Below, in pieces: positions 1-9,646 of a stretch of DNA of 64,000 nt. A program made the translations under genes and the position numbers. The DNA is from Novosphingobium sp. PhB57 (GTDB lineage Bacteria; Pseudomonadota; Alphaproteobacteria; Sphingomonadales; Sphingomonadaceae). Location of the stretch: positions 434,001 to 498,000 of the forward strand of contig NZ_SMBO01000003.1 of the NCBI RefSeq assembly GCF_004342985.1, written 5' to 3'. The number at the start of each line of letters is the position of its first letter. The stretch's first letter is position 1. Under the pieces are notes generated by a model, which worked only from the letters and a program-made list of their open reading frames with translations, was not told the origin of the DNA and did no database searches.

Positions 1-1
1 T

Positions 2-133
2 CCCACGCCTGCAGAACTGCGTGCGCTGCTGCAAAGGGTTCGGTCGGAAGCCGAGCCTTCAGCGCGTGGGCGGCGGAGCGGATACCGCCGGATCAAGCGT
101 ATCGCGCGGCTGGCCACGCGCAAGCCCGGCTGA
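2..133 (+). CDS. possible C-terminal end of a plus-strand gene (partial)
   Basis: An open frame enters from the left edge and stops with TGA at 131-133. It gives 43 residues with a strongly basic tail (RIKRIARLATRKPG at the end). It overlaps the 3' end of the convergent acyltransferase gene by 75 bases, so one of the two ends may be wrong. Nothing identifies a family. A basic C-terminus would suit a glycosyltransferase next to the polysaccharide genes that follow, but that is a guess. Confidence 0.3.
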   Translation, partial: PTPAELRALLQRVRSEAEPSARGRRSGYRRIKRIARLATRKPG

Positions 134-1174
134 TCGCCGCGACCGCAGATATTGCAGCAAGGGCCTCTCTATGCCGTAATGGCACGCAAGACCGCACCCC
201 GTGGCTCCGGCCAGCAGGAACAGGTAGCAGGCCGCGAGATTCTCGGCGGGATCCAGTCCGGCGCGAAGCCATAGCTGCCAGGCCACCCCGATCCCCAGAA
301 GGTGGAAGAGGTAAAGGCTGTAGGAGGCGTCGCCCAGCGCCGTGAGCACCCCCGGAACGCTTACAGGCTTGGCCGCCTGCCCTTCCCAGCCCGCCAGACC
401 CGCAATCAGCAGGGCCGAGGGAGCGCCGTAGGCTAGGCGGGCCACACTGCCATAGCCGTCCATCCGCCCGGTTGCTTCCAGCATCCCGACCACCACCAGG
501 AGCAGGGCCGAAAACGCCGCGAGGCGGCGGCCATGGTTGAGGCGGCCGGAGGCGACAGCAGCAGCGGCCATCATGCCGAACAGGAACTGCAGATTGAACA
601 CGCTGGTCAGGCGCGGAACGTCCAGTCCGCTCGGAACGAGCCCGCAGAACTGACTTATCCCCCAGCCCAGCCAGAGCGCCAGAAAGCACAGGCCGAGCCG
701 CCGATTGAGGATCAGCAACGCGAAGGCGCCGTAGAACAGCATCTCGTGCTGAAGCGTCCAGGCGACGCCCAGCAAGGGGTCTTGAACCGTCGGCAGGAGG
801 CTGGCCGAAAGCGCCACGCCTGCCGCGGTCACTTCGTCCGCATGGCGGGGAAGCATGAGCGCGATGGTCGCCGCCAGTGCCACCCAATAGATCGGCATGA
901 GCCGGGCAAAGCGCTGCCAGACATAGCGTCGCAGGGCCTGCGGACGCCCGATGTCCGCCCGGTGAACGTGGAGGATGATGAAGCCGGAGAGCACGAAGAA
1001 CAGGTCCACCCCGGCATGGCCCGGCTGGGTCAGGCGCGTGATCGCGGACGCGTCCACGGCCTTACCGAGATGGCGCGCGGCATGGTAGGCCACGACCGCA
1101 AGGGCCGCCAACCCGCGCAGCGCCTGGATGCTCCAGAGCTTGCGGGACGCCTGGCCGGCAGGGGAACCCGTCAT
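59..1174 (-). CDS. acyltransferase 3 family membrane protein
   Basis: A 371-residue polytopic inner-membrane protein of the acyltransferase 3 family, whose members transfer acetyl or other acyl groups to sugars of surface polysaccharides. The N-terminus carries the family signature SIQALRGLAALAVVAYHA (residues about 15-32), with the conserved Arg and the His of the first membrane segment. GHAGVDLFFVLSGFI follows around residue 53. About ten hydrophobic segments follow and the tail is basic. It starts at ATG 1174, only 4 bases after the stop of the upstream glycosyltransferase gene, so the two are very probably cotranscribed and act on the same glycan. The acceptor cannot be read from the sequence. 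Confidence 0.85.
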   Translation of the reverse strand: MTGSPAGQASRKLWSIQALRGLAALAVVAYHAARHLGKAVDASAITRLTQPGHAGVDLFFVLSGFIILHVHRADIGRPQALRRYVWQRFARLMPIYWVALAATIALMLPRHADEVTAAGVALSASLLPTVQDPLLGVAWTLQHEMLFYGAFALLILNRRLGLCFLALWLGWGISQFCGLVPSGLDVPRLTSVFNLQFLFGMMAAAAVASGRLNHGRRLAAFSALLLVVVGMLEATGRMDGYGSVARLAYGAPSALLIAGLAGWEGQAAKPVSVPGVLTALGDASYSLYLFHLLGIGVAWQLWLRAGLDPAENLAACYLFLLAGATGCGLACHYGIERPLLQYLRSRRSAGLARGQPRDTLDPAVSAPPPTR

Positions 1175-1178
1175 GCGG

Positions 1179-2660
1179 TCACCGCGGGTTACGCGGCGGG
1201 ATCACGGCGATCCAGCCATCGCCAAGCCGCCGGAAGTCCATGCCTTCCACCGCGAAGCCGGACTGGCGCAAATGCGCCGCCACCGCGCCCGCATCGAACT
1301 GACGCTTGCTGTCATGCTCGCCCCAGAACACGGTCGGGCATTCCTGCCCCATCGTTCGCGATCCAGCGGGCGCCAGCGCGAAACCGAAGGACTGCGCTAT
1401 ATAGCGATAGGCGAACGGCACGACTTGCGCATTGTCGCGCGGCTTCATCGCCATGACTTCGGCATTCCAGAACGGGTCGGTATGCACGACGGTGCCGGGG
1501 CAGAGCGCGACCTCGCGCGCAATCGCCCGCCCGGTATTCAGCCAGCTGATCCGCTCCACCGCCAGCGGCACGTTCTGGAACAGGGCCCAGACCGTCGCCG
1601 CCAGTCCCGAGACGAGCGCCAGCGAACGCCAGTGCGACGCAAGCCCTTCCAGCAACCTCCCGCCCGCCAGCCCCATGCCCACGCAGAGGGCGGCAACCAG
1701 CGCCATGAGATATTTCTCGACCAAAATCGGCCGCAGGAGGTGGAGGACCACCAGCCCGCCAGCGGCCAGAACCACCCCTGCCGCAAGAAGCGCCAGCGCG
1801 CCCGCCTCGCCGCGCGGTCTCTTCAGGACCAGCACGTCCCGGGCGAGCAATCCGGCCCCGGCAAGCGCGCCGACCAGCACCAACGGGTTCGCTTCCAGTG
1901 TCCGCAGCAACGCCCATTCGACCGACCAGCGGGCGGAATCGAACCCCGGCTCGATCCAGAACACCGCCGTATTGGCTAGCCAGACCGGCAACTGGAGCGC
2001 TGTCACGGCTGCAAAGACCAGCCCTCCCGCCACGACCGGCGCGCCGACCGCGCGCACTTCAGCCCCGTTGCGCCGCAGCGCGGCCGCGAAAAGGAACGGC
2101 AGGGCGATCGCGGCGCAGGCCAGCGAGGTGATGATATGGGTGTTGAACGCCAGCAGCGCGGCGGCCCAGAATGCCGTCTGGCGCGCCTTTCCGCCCGCCG
2201 CGCCGGTCAACCGGATCGCGCAGAGGCCCAGGGCGAACACGGTCCCCGCGCAAAGCGAGAGGAAGTAGGAGCGCAGCTCGCTGCCCGCGATCAACGCCCA
2301 AGGATTGGCGGCGAGCGCCAGCGTCGTAACCGTGGCGGCCGGTGCGAGCCGGGGAACATCGCGCACGATGACGGCTGCCCCTGCCAGAGCCAGCGCGCCG
2401 AGCGCGACGTTGAGCAGGCGGTGCTGCGCAATCGACCCCAGCCACGATGTCGCCCGGGCCAGGATGTAGTAAAGCGGCGGATGATTGTCGGCCATCCAGC
2501 TCTCGCGCAGCGCGGTGAACCAGGACAGGCCGGGACGGGTCACGAACTGGGTGTAGAACTCGTCGTACCACGGCCCGCGTTGCAGGCAGGTCCAGACGAG
2601 CGCAAGGCCCAGCAGCAGCACCGCGGCGAACACCACTATCCGGTCAGACCAACGCGCCAA
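1179..2660 (-). CDS. GT39/ArnT-like membrane glycosyltransferase
   Basis: A multi-spanning protein of the dolichyl-phosphate-mannose/ArnT-like superfamily, which uses a polyprenyl-phosphate sugar donor on the periplasmic side. After the first membrane helix comes the acidic loop motif WYDEFYTQF, then DNHPPLYYIL, both typical of the family. About eleven further hydrophobic segments follow and the C-terminus is soluble. I place the start at TTG 2660 (493 residues) because GCGGAG lies 8 bases upstream and the protein then begins directly before the first membrane helix. An in-frame start at 2789 would add 43 arginine-rich residues that do not look like protein. It is followed 4 bases later by the acyltransferase gene. 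Confidence 0.72.
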   Translation of the reverse strand: MARWSDRIVVFAAVLLLGLALVWTCLQRGPWYDEFYTQFVTRPGLSWFTALRESWMADNHPPLYYILARATSWLGSIAQHRLLNVALGALALAGAAVIVRDVPRLAPAATVTTLALAANPWALIAGSELRSYFLSLCAGTVFALGLCAIRLTGAAGGKARQTAFWAAALLAFNTHIITSLACAAIALPFLFAAALRRNGAEVRAVGAPVVAGGLVFAAVTALQLPVWLANTAVFWIEPGFDSARWSVEWALLRTLEANPLVLVGALAGAGLLARDVLVLKRPRGEAGALALLAAGVVLAAGGLVVLHLLRPILVEKYLMALVAALCVGMGLAGGRLLEGLASHWRSLALVSGLAATVWALFQNVPLAVERISWLNTGRAIAREVALCPGTVVHTDPFWNAEVMAMKPRDNAQVVPFAYRYIAQSFGFALAPAGSRTMGQECPTVFWGEHDSKRQFDAGAVAAHLRQSGFAVEGMDFRRLGDGWIAVIPPRNPR

Positions 2661-2829
2661 GAAACAAGCTCCGCAAAGTCGCGTCCCGACAAGGTCGCTG
2701 CAACGGCGTGTAGCGTGGCTTGGCGAATGAAGCGTTAACTCTGCCCGCCGCGCCCACGGAACGGTCCTGGCATGGCAGCGGCATCGCAAGCGATTGAAAC
2801 CAGGGCACTGGGCGGGCTAGGACCGGTTC

Positions 2830-3795
2830 ATGTGGAGAACGTCCTATGCCGCCGTCGCGGCGCTGCTTTCGGTCCTTCCGAGCGAGGCGCTGGCCAACGA
2901 TTCCTCTGCGCAGCTTGCTGCCGGCGGGCTGGTCCTGACCAAAAGCGATGCCATCGAGATGCGCACCGAGGACCTGGAAATCTCGCGGTCGGCCGTCAAG
3001 GTGCGCTACACGTTCGTCAATACCAGCGGCCAGGACGTGGTCAGCCGCGTGGCTTTCCCCCTGCCAGCCGTGGGCGGCCGCGCCTTCTTCGAGGTGGACA
3101 TCGCGATCCCGGTGGACTCGCCCGACAACTTCCTGGGCTTTCGGACAAAGGTGGACGGCAAGCCGGTGACCATGGAGATCGAACAGAAGGCCATGGCCGG
3201 CAAGGTCGACCGCGCCGCCTGGCTGCGCGCCCATGCGGTGCCGCTGGCGCCTCATCTTGGCCCCGCGCAGGAGGCAGTGGACCGCCTTGCCCCCTCCGCG
3301 CGCGCGGAAGCCGAGCGGCTTGGCCTTGTCGATGCCGACGGCTATCCCGCCTGGACGCTGGAAACGACCTACCACTGGATGCAGCGCTTTCCCGCCGGCG
3401 TGCCCGTCGTCGTCGAGCATCGCTACCAGCCCTCGGTGGGCGGTACCGTCGGCACCTTGCTCGGCAGCGATCCCGAGCCGCAGGCCGTGCGGAACTATTG
3501 CATAGAGCCAGCGCTGCTCGCCACCTTGCGCCGGGCGGAGGCGGCCAAAATCATCTACTCGGAGGCCTGGCTGGACTACATCCTGGTGACGGCCGGGAAC
3601 TGGAAGAAACCGATCGGCCGCTTTCGCCTGGTGGTCGACAAGGAACGCCCCGAGGATCTCGTCAGCTTCTGCGGAGCAGGCGTGCGCAAGATCGGTGCGA
3701 CCCGTTTCGAGATGACGAAGACGGACTGGCGACCGGAACGCGACCTCTCGATCCTTTTCCTGCAACGCCGCACCGGCGATCAGGCTTCGGAGTAA
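2830..3795 (+). CDS. DUF4424 secreted protein
   Basis: A 321-residue protein with an N-terminal signal peptide (hydrophobic run then cleavage near ALA-ND, about residue 23). The mature chain opens with the DUF4424 pattern: NDSSAQLAAGGLVLTKSD, then a membrane-free beta-rich region (IEMRTEDLEIS, VRYTFVNTSGQDV). The function of DUF4424 is not known to me; members are exported and often sit near cell-envelope genes. It stands alone, divergent from the glycosyltransferase/acyltransferase pair (169-base shared upstream region). Its stop is followed by a 186-base gap before the large kinase. Confidence 0.75.
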   Translation: MWRTSYAAVAALLSVLPSEALANDSSAQLAAGGLVLTKSDAIEMRTEDLEISRSAVKVRYTFVNTSGQDVVSRVAFPLPAVGGRAFFEVDIAIPVDSPDNFLGFRTKVDGKPVTMEIEQKAMAGKVDRAAWLRAHAVPLAPHLGPAQEAVDRLAPSARAEAERLGLVDADGYPAWTLETTYHWMQRFPAGVPVVVEHRYQPSVGGTVGTLLGSDPEPQAVRNYCIEPALLATLRRAEAAKIIYSEAWLDYILVTAGNWKKPIGRFRLVVDKERPEDLVSFCGAGVRKIGATRFEMTKTDWRPERDLSILFLQRRTGDQASE

Positions 3796-3981
3796 GACGC
3801 TAAAAAGGCGAAAAACGTCGCCTCTTGCGCCCCTTGCGGGAACTGGCAACATTTCCGGGAGTTCTGCATTTCGCCGTGTCCCGACTGCGGATAGGCTAAA
3901 GCCTTGGCGGGGCCGGGCGCACTCGGGGTCGCGCGCCTATGGGTGGGGCACGGGCGGGTGGGCGCACAGGAGGTGGGGTCG

Positions 3982-6900
3982 ATGAAACACGGCGAGTACG
4001 AGGCCGAAGGGTTCCTGTCCCACGGCGGAGGTCTCGCACGCCGTATCGCCGCGCATGACTGGAGCGCGACGGCGCTTGGCCCGATCGCCGGCTGGCAAGC
4101 CAGCCTGAAGCAGACCGTGGGCTTCATGCTGCCTTCCCCCGTGCCGCTGGTGCTGCTCTGGGGCGAGAGCGGCGTCATGATCTACAACGATGCCTATTCC
4201 CACTTCGCCGGCGCGCGGGACAGCCGCCTGCTCGGTTCGAACGTGCGTGACGGCTGGGAGGAAGTGGCGGACTTCAACGACAACGTCATGAAAGTGGGCC
4301 TCTCCGGCGGAACGCTCAGCTATCGCGACCATGTGCTGACCCTGCACCGCCACGGGCGCCCGGAGGAGGTCTGGCTCAACCTCGACTATTCCCCCGTCCC
4401 TGGCGACGACGGCGTCCCGGCGGGCGTGATCGCCGTCGTGGTGGAAACGACCGAGGCCCATGCCGCACGCCAGGCCTTGCAGCAGAGCGAGACCCGCCTG
4501 CGCTTCCTCGACGATCTGGGCCGGGCCGTGCGCGACAGCCGCGATGCCGACCAGATCCTGGCGACCACGACACGCATGACCGCCCAGCATCTGGGGCTGT
4601 CCAACTGCGCCTATGCCGACATGGACCGCGACGGCGACGGCTTCACCATTCGCGGCGACTGGCACGCGGCCGGTTCGCCATCCATCGTCGGCCACTACAG
4701 CCTTGCCGATTTCGGCGTGCGCGCGGTGCAGGACCTCAATGCCGGGCGGCCGCTCATCATCGCCGACAACCGCCGCGAACTCGCGCCCGAGGAAGCGGAG
4801 ACATTCGAGAATATCGGCATTGCCGCCACGGTCTGCATGCCGCTGGTGAAACAGGGCCACCTGATCGCGCTGATGGCGATCCACGACCGCAAGCCGCACG
4901 ACTGGAGCGACTACGAACTCGGCGTCATCCGCGAAGTGACCGAAAGGTCGTGGGCGCACGTCCAGCGCGTGGGCGCGGAGGGGCAGCTGCGCGAACGGGA
5001 AGTGTTCAACCGCCAGATCCTGGACAGCGCGATAGACTACGGCATCGTCGCCACCGATCCCGATGGCCGCATCACTCTGTGGAACGCGGGCGCTGCCGCC
5101 ATGCTCGGCTGGAGCGAGCAGGAAATGCTGGGCCAGCCGATGGCCACGTTCTTCACCCCTGAGGACCGCGCACTCGGCCGTCCCGCGGCGAAGCGCAAGG
5201 AAGCGCTGGAGACCGGCCGCGCCCATGATGCGCGCTGGCACTTGCGCAAGTCGGGAGAGCGGTTCTGGGGCCTCAGCGAAATGACCCCGCTGCGCGGCCC
5301 TGCCGACGAGGCGATCGGCTTCGTCAAGCTCATGCGCGACCGGACGCCCGAACACCGTGCCCGTCAGGCGCTGGAGGAGAGCGAAGAACGGCTCCGCCGC
5401 GCGCAGCGCGCGGGCGGGGTGGGTCTCTTCGCCATCGACATCGCGGCCAACAAGATCGACGGCACCGAGGAATTCTGGCGCATCTTCGGTATCGATCCCA
5501 GCACCCAGCCGGGCGGATCGCCGCCGACCGAGCTGATCGAGGGCCTGGTCGTCCCGGAAGACCGGTACCTCGTATCCACCTGGATCCGGCGCCAGCAGGG
5601 AGCGACCCAGCTCGACGTGGAGTACCGGGTCCACCGCGCCGACACCGACGAAGAGCGGGTGATCGCCCGCAAGGCCGAGTTCGAATTCGACAGCGAGGGC
5701 CGCCCTGCCCGCATGATCGGCGTGGTGCAGGACGTGACCGACCGCCGCCGCATCCAGCGCGCGCTCGAAAAGAGCGAGGCGCAGTTCAGCACGCTGGCGC
5801 AGAACATGCCCAACCAGGTCTGGACCGCGCGGGCGGACGGCCAGATCGACTGGTTCAACGAGCGTGTCTACGCCTATACCGGACGTACCCGCGAAAGCCT
5901 GGGCAACGATGGCTGGAACGCGGTGCTCCACCCTGACGACCGGGAGGATGCCCGGACGAAATGGGCCCACTCGGTAAAGACCGGCGAAGTTTTCGAGACC
6001 GAGTTCCGGCTGCTCGACGCGCAGGAGGGTTATCGCTGGCACCTCTCCCGCGCGCTGCCGCTCGTCGATGCCCAGGGCGAGACCACGGCCTGGATTGGCA
6101 CCAATACCGAGATCGAGGCCCAGAAACAGGCCGAGGCCGCCTTTGCGCAGGATCGCGACCGGCTCTGGTCGATCAGCCGCGACCTCATGCTGGTCTGCGA
6201 CCATGCCGGCCTGATCACGGCGGTCAACCCTTCCGCCGAGAGGCTGCTGGGCTGGCATGAGGGCGAGATGCTGGGCCGCCGGATCGCCGCTTTCGTCCAT
6301 CCCGACGACCGCGCCGTCACCGCTTCGGCCCTGACGCGGCTGGCGAGCAGTTCGGGCCTGTTCAATACGGCCCCTGATGAAGGGGAGGAGGACCAGGGAG
6401 GACCGGGCGCGGGCAAAGCTGGCGCGCCGGACCGCGCCTCCGCCGGGATGCTCGCTTTCGAAAACCGTCATCGCACCCGCGGCGGCGACTACCGCCTGAT
6501 TGCCTGGACCGCCGTGCCGGACGGCGGCCGCATTCACGCCGTGGGCCGCGATGTCACCGAACAGCGCGCCATGGAGGATGCGCTTCGCCAGAGCCAGAAG
6601 ATGGAGGCGGTCGGCCAGTTGACCGGGGGCATTGCCCATGATTTCAACAACCTGCTCCAGGGCATCACCGGCAGCCTGGACATGATGCACAACCGCCTGG
6701 CGCAAGGGCGTACCGGCGATCTCGAACGCTGGCTGCAAGGCGCGAAGGCCTCCGCCGAGCGCGCCGCCTCGCTGACGCACCGTCTTCTCGCGTTCTCGCG
6801 CCGCCAGCCGCTGGACCCGCGCCCGGTCCGCGCGAACCCGCTGATCGCCTCGATGGAGGACATGCTGCGGCGGACGCTGGGAGAGCACATCAAGCTGGAG

Positions 6901-7728
6901 TTCGGGCTTTCCGAAGGGCTCTGGCAGACCCGCTGCGATCCCAACCAGCTCGAAAGCGCGATTCTCAACCTGGTCATCAATGCCCGCGATGCCATGCCGG
7001 ACGGCGGCAAGCTGACCATCGAGACGTGCAACGCCCATTTCGACGACCAATCCGTCGTCCAGCAGCGCGACCTGCGGCCCGGGCAATATGTCTGCATCGC
7101 GATCAGCGATACCGGCGTGGGCATGACGCGCGAAGTGAGCGACCGGGCCTTCGAACCGTTCTTCACCACCAAGCCGATGGGACAGGGAACCGGGCTCGGC
7201 CTCTCGATGATCTACGGCTTTGCACGGCAGTCCGAAGGCTATGCCCGGATCTATTCCGAGGAAGGCATGGGCACCAGCGTCAAGCTCTTCCTGCCACGCC
7301 ATCGCGGCGTCGAAGAAGCGGACGAGCATGCCGGACATGCGGGCCACCTGCCCGCAGCGGTCGAAGGCGAAGTCGTGCTGGTGGTCGAGGACGAGGCCGT
7401 GGTGCGCGGCCTCATCATAGAAGTGCTGGACGAACTCGGCTACAAGGCCATCGAGGCGGCGGACGGGCCCTCCGGCCTGGAAATACTGCAATCCGACCAG
7501 CGCATCGACCTGCTCATCACCGACATCGGCCTGCCCGGCCTGAATGGCCGCCAGGTTGCCGATGGCGGCCGCTCCGCGCGGCCCGGCCTGAAAGTGCTGT
7601 TCATGACCGGCTATGCCGAGAACGCCGCGCTTGCCGCCGGATTTCTGGAACCGGGCATGGCCATGATAACAAAGCCCTTCGCCATGGATGCACTGGCGAA
7701 GCGGATACGCGAAAGCATCGAGGATTGA
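3982..7728 (+). CDS. multi-PAS/GAF hybrid histidine kinase
   Basis: A 1248-residue cytoplasmic hybrid sensor kinase with no membrane segment. In order: an N-terminal PAS-like domain (about 35-160), GAF (about 174-335), four PAS/PAC units (about 337-460, 473-595, 597-720, 723-875), HisKA with phospho-acceptor His886 in [12 protein letters not shown], HATPase_c (N box NLVINARDAMPDGG near 996, [16 protein letters not shown]), and a C-terminal receiver with phosphorylatable Asp1181. The start is ATG 3982, because AGGAGG lies 8 bases upstream; a TTG 78 bases earlier has no such site. The next gene, 5 bases on, encodes a lone receiver, the likely phosphorelay partner. Six sensory modules in one chain suggest integration of several cytoplasmic signals. 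The ligands cannot be read. Confidence 0.9.
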   Translation: MKHGEYEAEGFLSHGGGLARRIAAHDWSATALGPIAGWQASLKQTVGFMLPSPVPLVLLWGESGVMIYNDAYSHFAGARDSRLLGSNVRDGWEEVADFNDNVMKVGLSGGTLSYRDHVLTLHRHGRPEEVWLNLDYSPVPGDDGVPAGVIAVVVETTEAHAARQALQQSETRLRFLDDLGRAVRDSRDADQILATTTRMTAQHLGLSNCAYADMDRDGDGFTIRGDWHAAGSPSIVGHYSLADFGVRAVQDLNAGRPLIIADNRRELAPEEAETFENIGIAATVCMPLVKQGHLIALMAIHDRKPHDWSDYELGVIREVTERSWAHVQRVGAEGQLREREVFNRQILDSAIDYGIVATDPDGRITLWNAGAAAMLGWSEQEMLGQPMATFFTPEDRALGRPAAKRKEALETGRAHDARWHLRKSGERFWGLSEMTPLRGPADEAIGFVKLMRDRTPEHRARQALEESEERLRRAQRAGGVGLFAIDIAANKIDGTEEFWRIFGIDPSTQPGGSPPTELIEGLVVPEDRYLVSTWIRRQQGATQLDVEYRVHRADTDEERVIARKAEFEFDSEGRPARMIGVVQDVTDRRRIQRALEKSEAQFSTLAQNMPNQVWTARADGQIDWFNERVYAYTGRTRESLGNDGWNAVLHPDDREDARTKWAHSVKTGEVFETEFRLLDAQEGYRWHLSRALPLVDAQGETTAWIGTNTEIEAQKQAEAAFAQDRDRLWSISRDLMLVCDHAGLITAVNPSAERLLGWHEGEMLGRRIAAFVHPDDRAVTASALTRLASSSGLFNTAPDEGEEDQGGPGAGKAGAPDRASAGMLAFENRHRTRGGDYRLIAWTAVPDGGRIHAVGRDVTEQRAMEDALRQSQKMEAVGQLTGGIAHDFNNLLQGITGSLDMMHNRLAQGRTGDLERWLQGAKASAERAASLTHRLLAFSRRQPLDPRPVRANPLIASMEDMLRRTLGEHIKLEFGLSEGLWQTRCDPNQLESAILNLVINARDAMPDGGKLTIETCNAHFDDQSVVQQRDLRPGQYVCIAISDTGVGMTREVSDRAFEPFFTTKPMGQGTGLGLSMIYGFARQSEGYARIYSEEGMGTSVKLFLPRHRGVEEADEHAGHAGHLPAAVEGEVVLVVEDEAVVRGLIIEVLDELGYKAIEAADGPSGLEILQSDQRIDLLITDIGLPGLNGRQVADGGRSARPGLKVLFMTGYAENAALAAGFLEPGMAMITKPFAMDALAKRIRESIED

Positions 7729-7733
7729 CGCAA

Positions 7734-8108
7734 ATGATCGAGGGGAACCCCGAAGTGGAAGGGCTGCGCGTTCTGGTGGCCGAAGACGAAATTCTGGTGG
7801 CGATGCTGCTGGAGGAAATGCTCGACGACCTGGGCTGCCGCGTGGTCGGTCCTTACGCCACCCTCGCCTCGGCACTGGAAGCGGGGCGCGACGAGGAGTT
7901 CGACGTGGCCGTCATCGACATGAACCTGGCCGGCGAGCGCGCCGATCCCATCATCGCCGAGCTTGGTGCCCGCGCGGTGCCCTTCGCCATCGCCAGTGGC
8001 GGCGGCAATTGGGATCTGCCCCATCCGCCGGCCTTCATGCTGAACAAGCCCTACACTTTCGCGCAGCTGACCGAAGCCCTGAAAGCGCTGGAGCAGGCCC
8101 GGGGCTGA
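7734..8108 (+). CDS. single-domain response regulator (CheY-like)
   Basis: A 124-residue stand-alone receiver domain. It has the acidic pair in VLVAEDEIL, the phospho-acceptor Asp in AVIDMNLAG, a Ser at the switch position (AIASGGG), and the conserved Lys in MLNKPYTF. There is no output domain. It starts 5 bases after the stop of the large hybrid kinase, so it should be cotranscribed and probably receives phosphoryl groups from that kinase or competes with its own receiver. Receivers of this type (blue-light/HWE kinase partners) are common in sphingomonads. The target is unknown. Confidence 0.85.
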   Translation: MIEGNPEVEGLRVLVAEDEILVAMLLEEMLDDLGCRVVGPYATLASALEAGRDEEFDVAVIDMNLAGERADPIIAELGARAVPFAIASGGGNWDLPHPPAFMLNKPYTFAQLTEALKALEQARG

Positions 8109-8228
8109 GCCGGGGTTTCCTCCCGGCGCCCTCGACCTGCTTTCTGGACCTTGCCAGCCAATTCCCATAACCGTCCGCTCGTTCCGCCCGGTGCCGCGGC
8201 AGGACGACCAGCAAGAGGGCGCATCCCG

Positions 8229-9530
8229 ATGTCGACAACCCCGCCACCCGTCGCCCCCGACCGCCGCCAGCGGCTGAAGGCCATTGTCGCGGGCTCCACC
8301 GGCAATCTGGTCGAGTGGTACGATTGGTACGCCTATTCGGCCTTCACGCTCTACTTCGCGCCGCATTTCTTCCCGGACGAGGACCGGACCGCCCAGCTTC
8401 TGAGCGCGGCGGCGATCTTCGCGGTCGGGTTCCTGATGCGTCCGGTCGGCGCCTGGTTGATGGGCATCTATGCCGACCGCAAGGGCCGCAAGAGCGGGCT
8501 CACGCTGTCGGTGGCGCTCATGTGCGCGGGGTCGCTGCTGATCGCGGTGACGCCGTCCTACCAGTCCATCGGCATCGGCGCGCCGCTGCTGCTGGTGCTG
8601 GCGCGGCTGATGCAGGGCCTTTCCGTCGGCGGCGAATATGGCGCCAGCGCCACCTACCTCTCCGAGATGGCCGGACGCGACCGGCGCGGGTTCTTTTCCA
8701 GCTTCCAGTACGTCACCCTGATTGCCGGGCAGCTCGTGGCGATCTGCGTCCTGCTGGTGCTCCAGGCGCTGCTGACCGAGGCCCAGCTCGATGCCTGGGG
8801 CTGGCGCATTCCCTTCGTGATCGGCGGCGCCCTGGCGGTTCTGGTGTTCCGCCTGCGCCGGGGCATGGCCGAAACGCACAGCTTCGAGAAAGCCCGCGCC
8901 GAGGGGGCACCGGAGTCCGGCTTCCTCGAACTGATCCGCCATCACCCGCGAGAAACCCTGACGGTCATGCTGCTGACGGCGGGCGGCACGATCGCGTTCT
9001 ACGCCTATTCGATCTACATGCAGAAGTTCCTGGTCAACACCAGCGGCCTCAGCCGCGAGACCGCTTCCGAGATCAACGGCGTCACGCTCTTCGTGTTCAT
9101 GCTGCTCCAGCCGCTGGCCGGCGCCCTGTCCGACCGGGTGGGCCGCAAGCCGCTGATGATCGGCTTCGGGGTATTCGGCGTGCTCTGCACATACCCGATC
9201 TTCGCCACGCTTGCGGAAACCCGCAATCCCCTGGTCGCCGGGCTGCTGGTGATGGCCGGGCTGGTGATCGTCACCGGCTATACCTCGATCAATGCCGTGG
9301 TGAAGGCCGAGCTGTTCCCCGCCCATATCCGCGCGCTGGGCGTTGCCCTGCCCTATGCCCTGGCCAACACCATGTTCGGCGGCACGGCCGAATTCGTGGC
9401 CCTGTGGTTCAAGCAGGCAGGCATGGAGCAGGCCTTCTACATCTACGTCTCGGTCATGATCGCCATCTCGCTGGTGGTCTATGTGCGGATGCGCGAGACG
9501 CGGCATCACGGGCTCATCCTCGAAGACTAG
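8229..9530 (+). CDS. MHS-family MFS metabolite:H+ symporter
   Basis: A 433-residue transporter with 12 predicted membrane segments, of the metabolite:H+ symporter family (alpha-ketoglutarate permease, shikimate and proline/betaine transporters). Supporting motifs are GNLVEWYDWYAYS in helix 1, the loop 2-3 signature MGIYADRKGRKSG, MQGLSVGGEYGAS in helix 4, and DRVGRKPLM in the central repeat. ATG 8229 is preferred over one 78 bases upstream: an AAGAGGG-like site precedes it and the extra residues would be a Pro/Arg-rich leader. It is convergent with the LysR gene that lies next to the amidohydrolases, so an organic acid or a product of those enzymes is a plausible substrate. Confidence 0.85.
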   Translation: MSTTPPPVAPDRRQRLKAIVAGSTGNLVEWYDWYAYSAFTLYFAPHFFPDEDRTAQLLSAAAIFAVGFLMRPVGAWLMGIYADRKGRKSGLTLSVALMCAGSLLIAVTPSYQSIGIGAPLLLVLARLMQGLSVGGEYGASATYLSEMAGRDRRGFFSSFQYVTLIAGQLVAICVLLVLQALLTEAQLDAWGWRIPFVIGGALAVLVFRLRRGMAETHSFEKARAEGAPESGFLELIRHHPRETLTVMLLTAGGTIAFYAYSIYMQKFLVNTSGLSRETASEINGVTLFVFMLLQPLAGALSDRVGRKPLMIGFGVFGVLCTYPIFATLAETRNPLVAGLLVMAGLVIVTGYTSINAVVKAELFPAHIRALGVALPYALANTMFGGTAEFVALWFKQAGMEQAFYIYVSVMIAISLVVYVRMRETRHHGLILED

Positions 9531-9616
9531 AGCGTTCCGATCGCGCGCGGCCCGACTTGCGCTTCACCTCGGCCGCCCGGCGCGAGGACCCCGGTAGCCT
9601 GCCCGAAGGCGCAGCC

Positions 9617-9646
9617 ACCCTCTGCCCCATTGCCGGGGCGGAGGGT
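9617..9646. terminator. putative bidirectional terminator hairpin
   Basis: ACCCTCTGCCCC (9617-9628) pairs with GGGGCGGAGGGT (9635-9646) as a 12-bp stem with one G-U pair and a 6-base loop. It lies between the convergent symporter and LysR genes, touching the LysR stop codon. No clear T tract follows on either strand. Confidence 0.5.

Noticed and set aside
3937-7875. A 1312-codon open frame antisense to the multi-PAS kinase
   Set aside because: It mirrors the sense gene with the His/Arg/Gly-rich composition typical of antisense frames in GC-rich DNA, and it has no recognisable domain.
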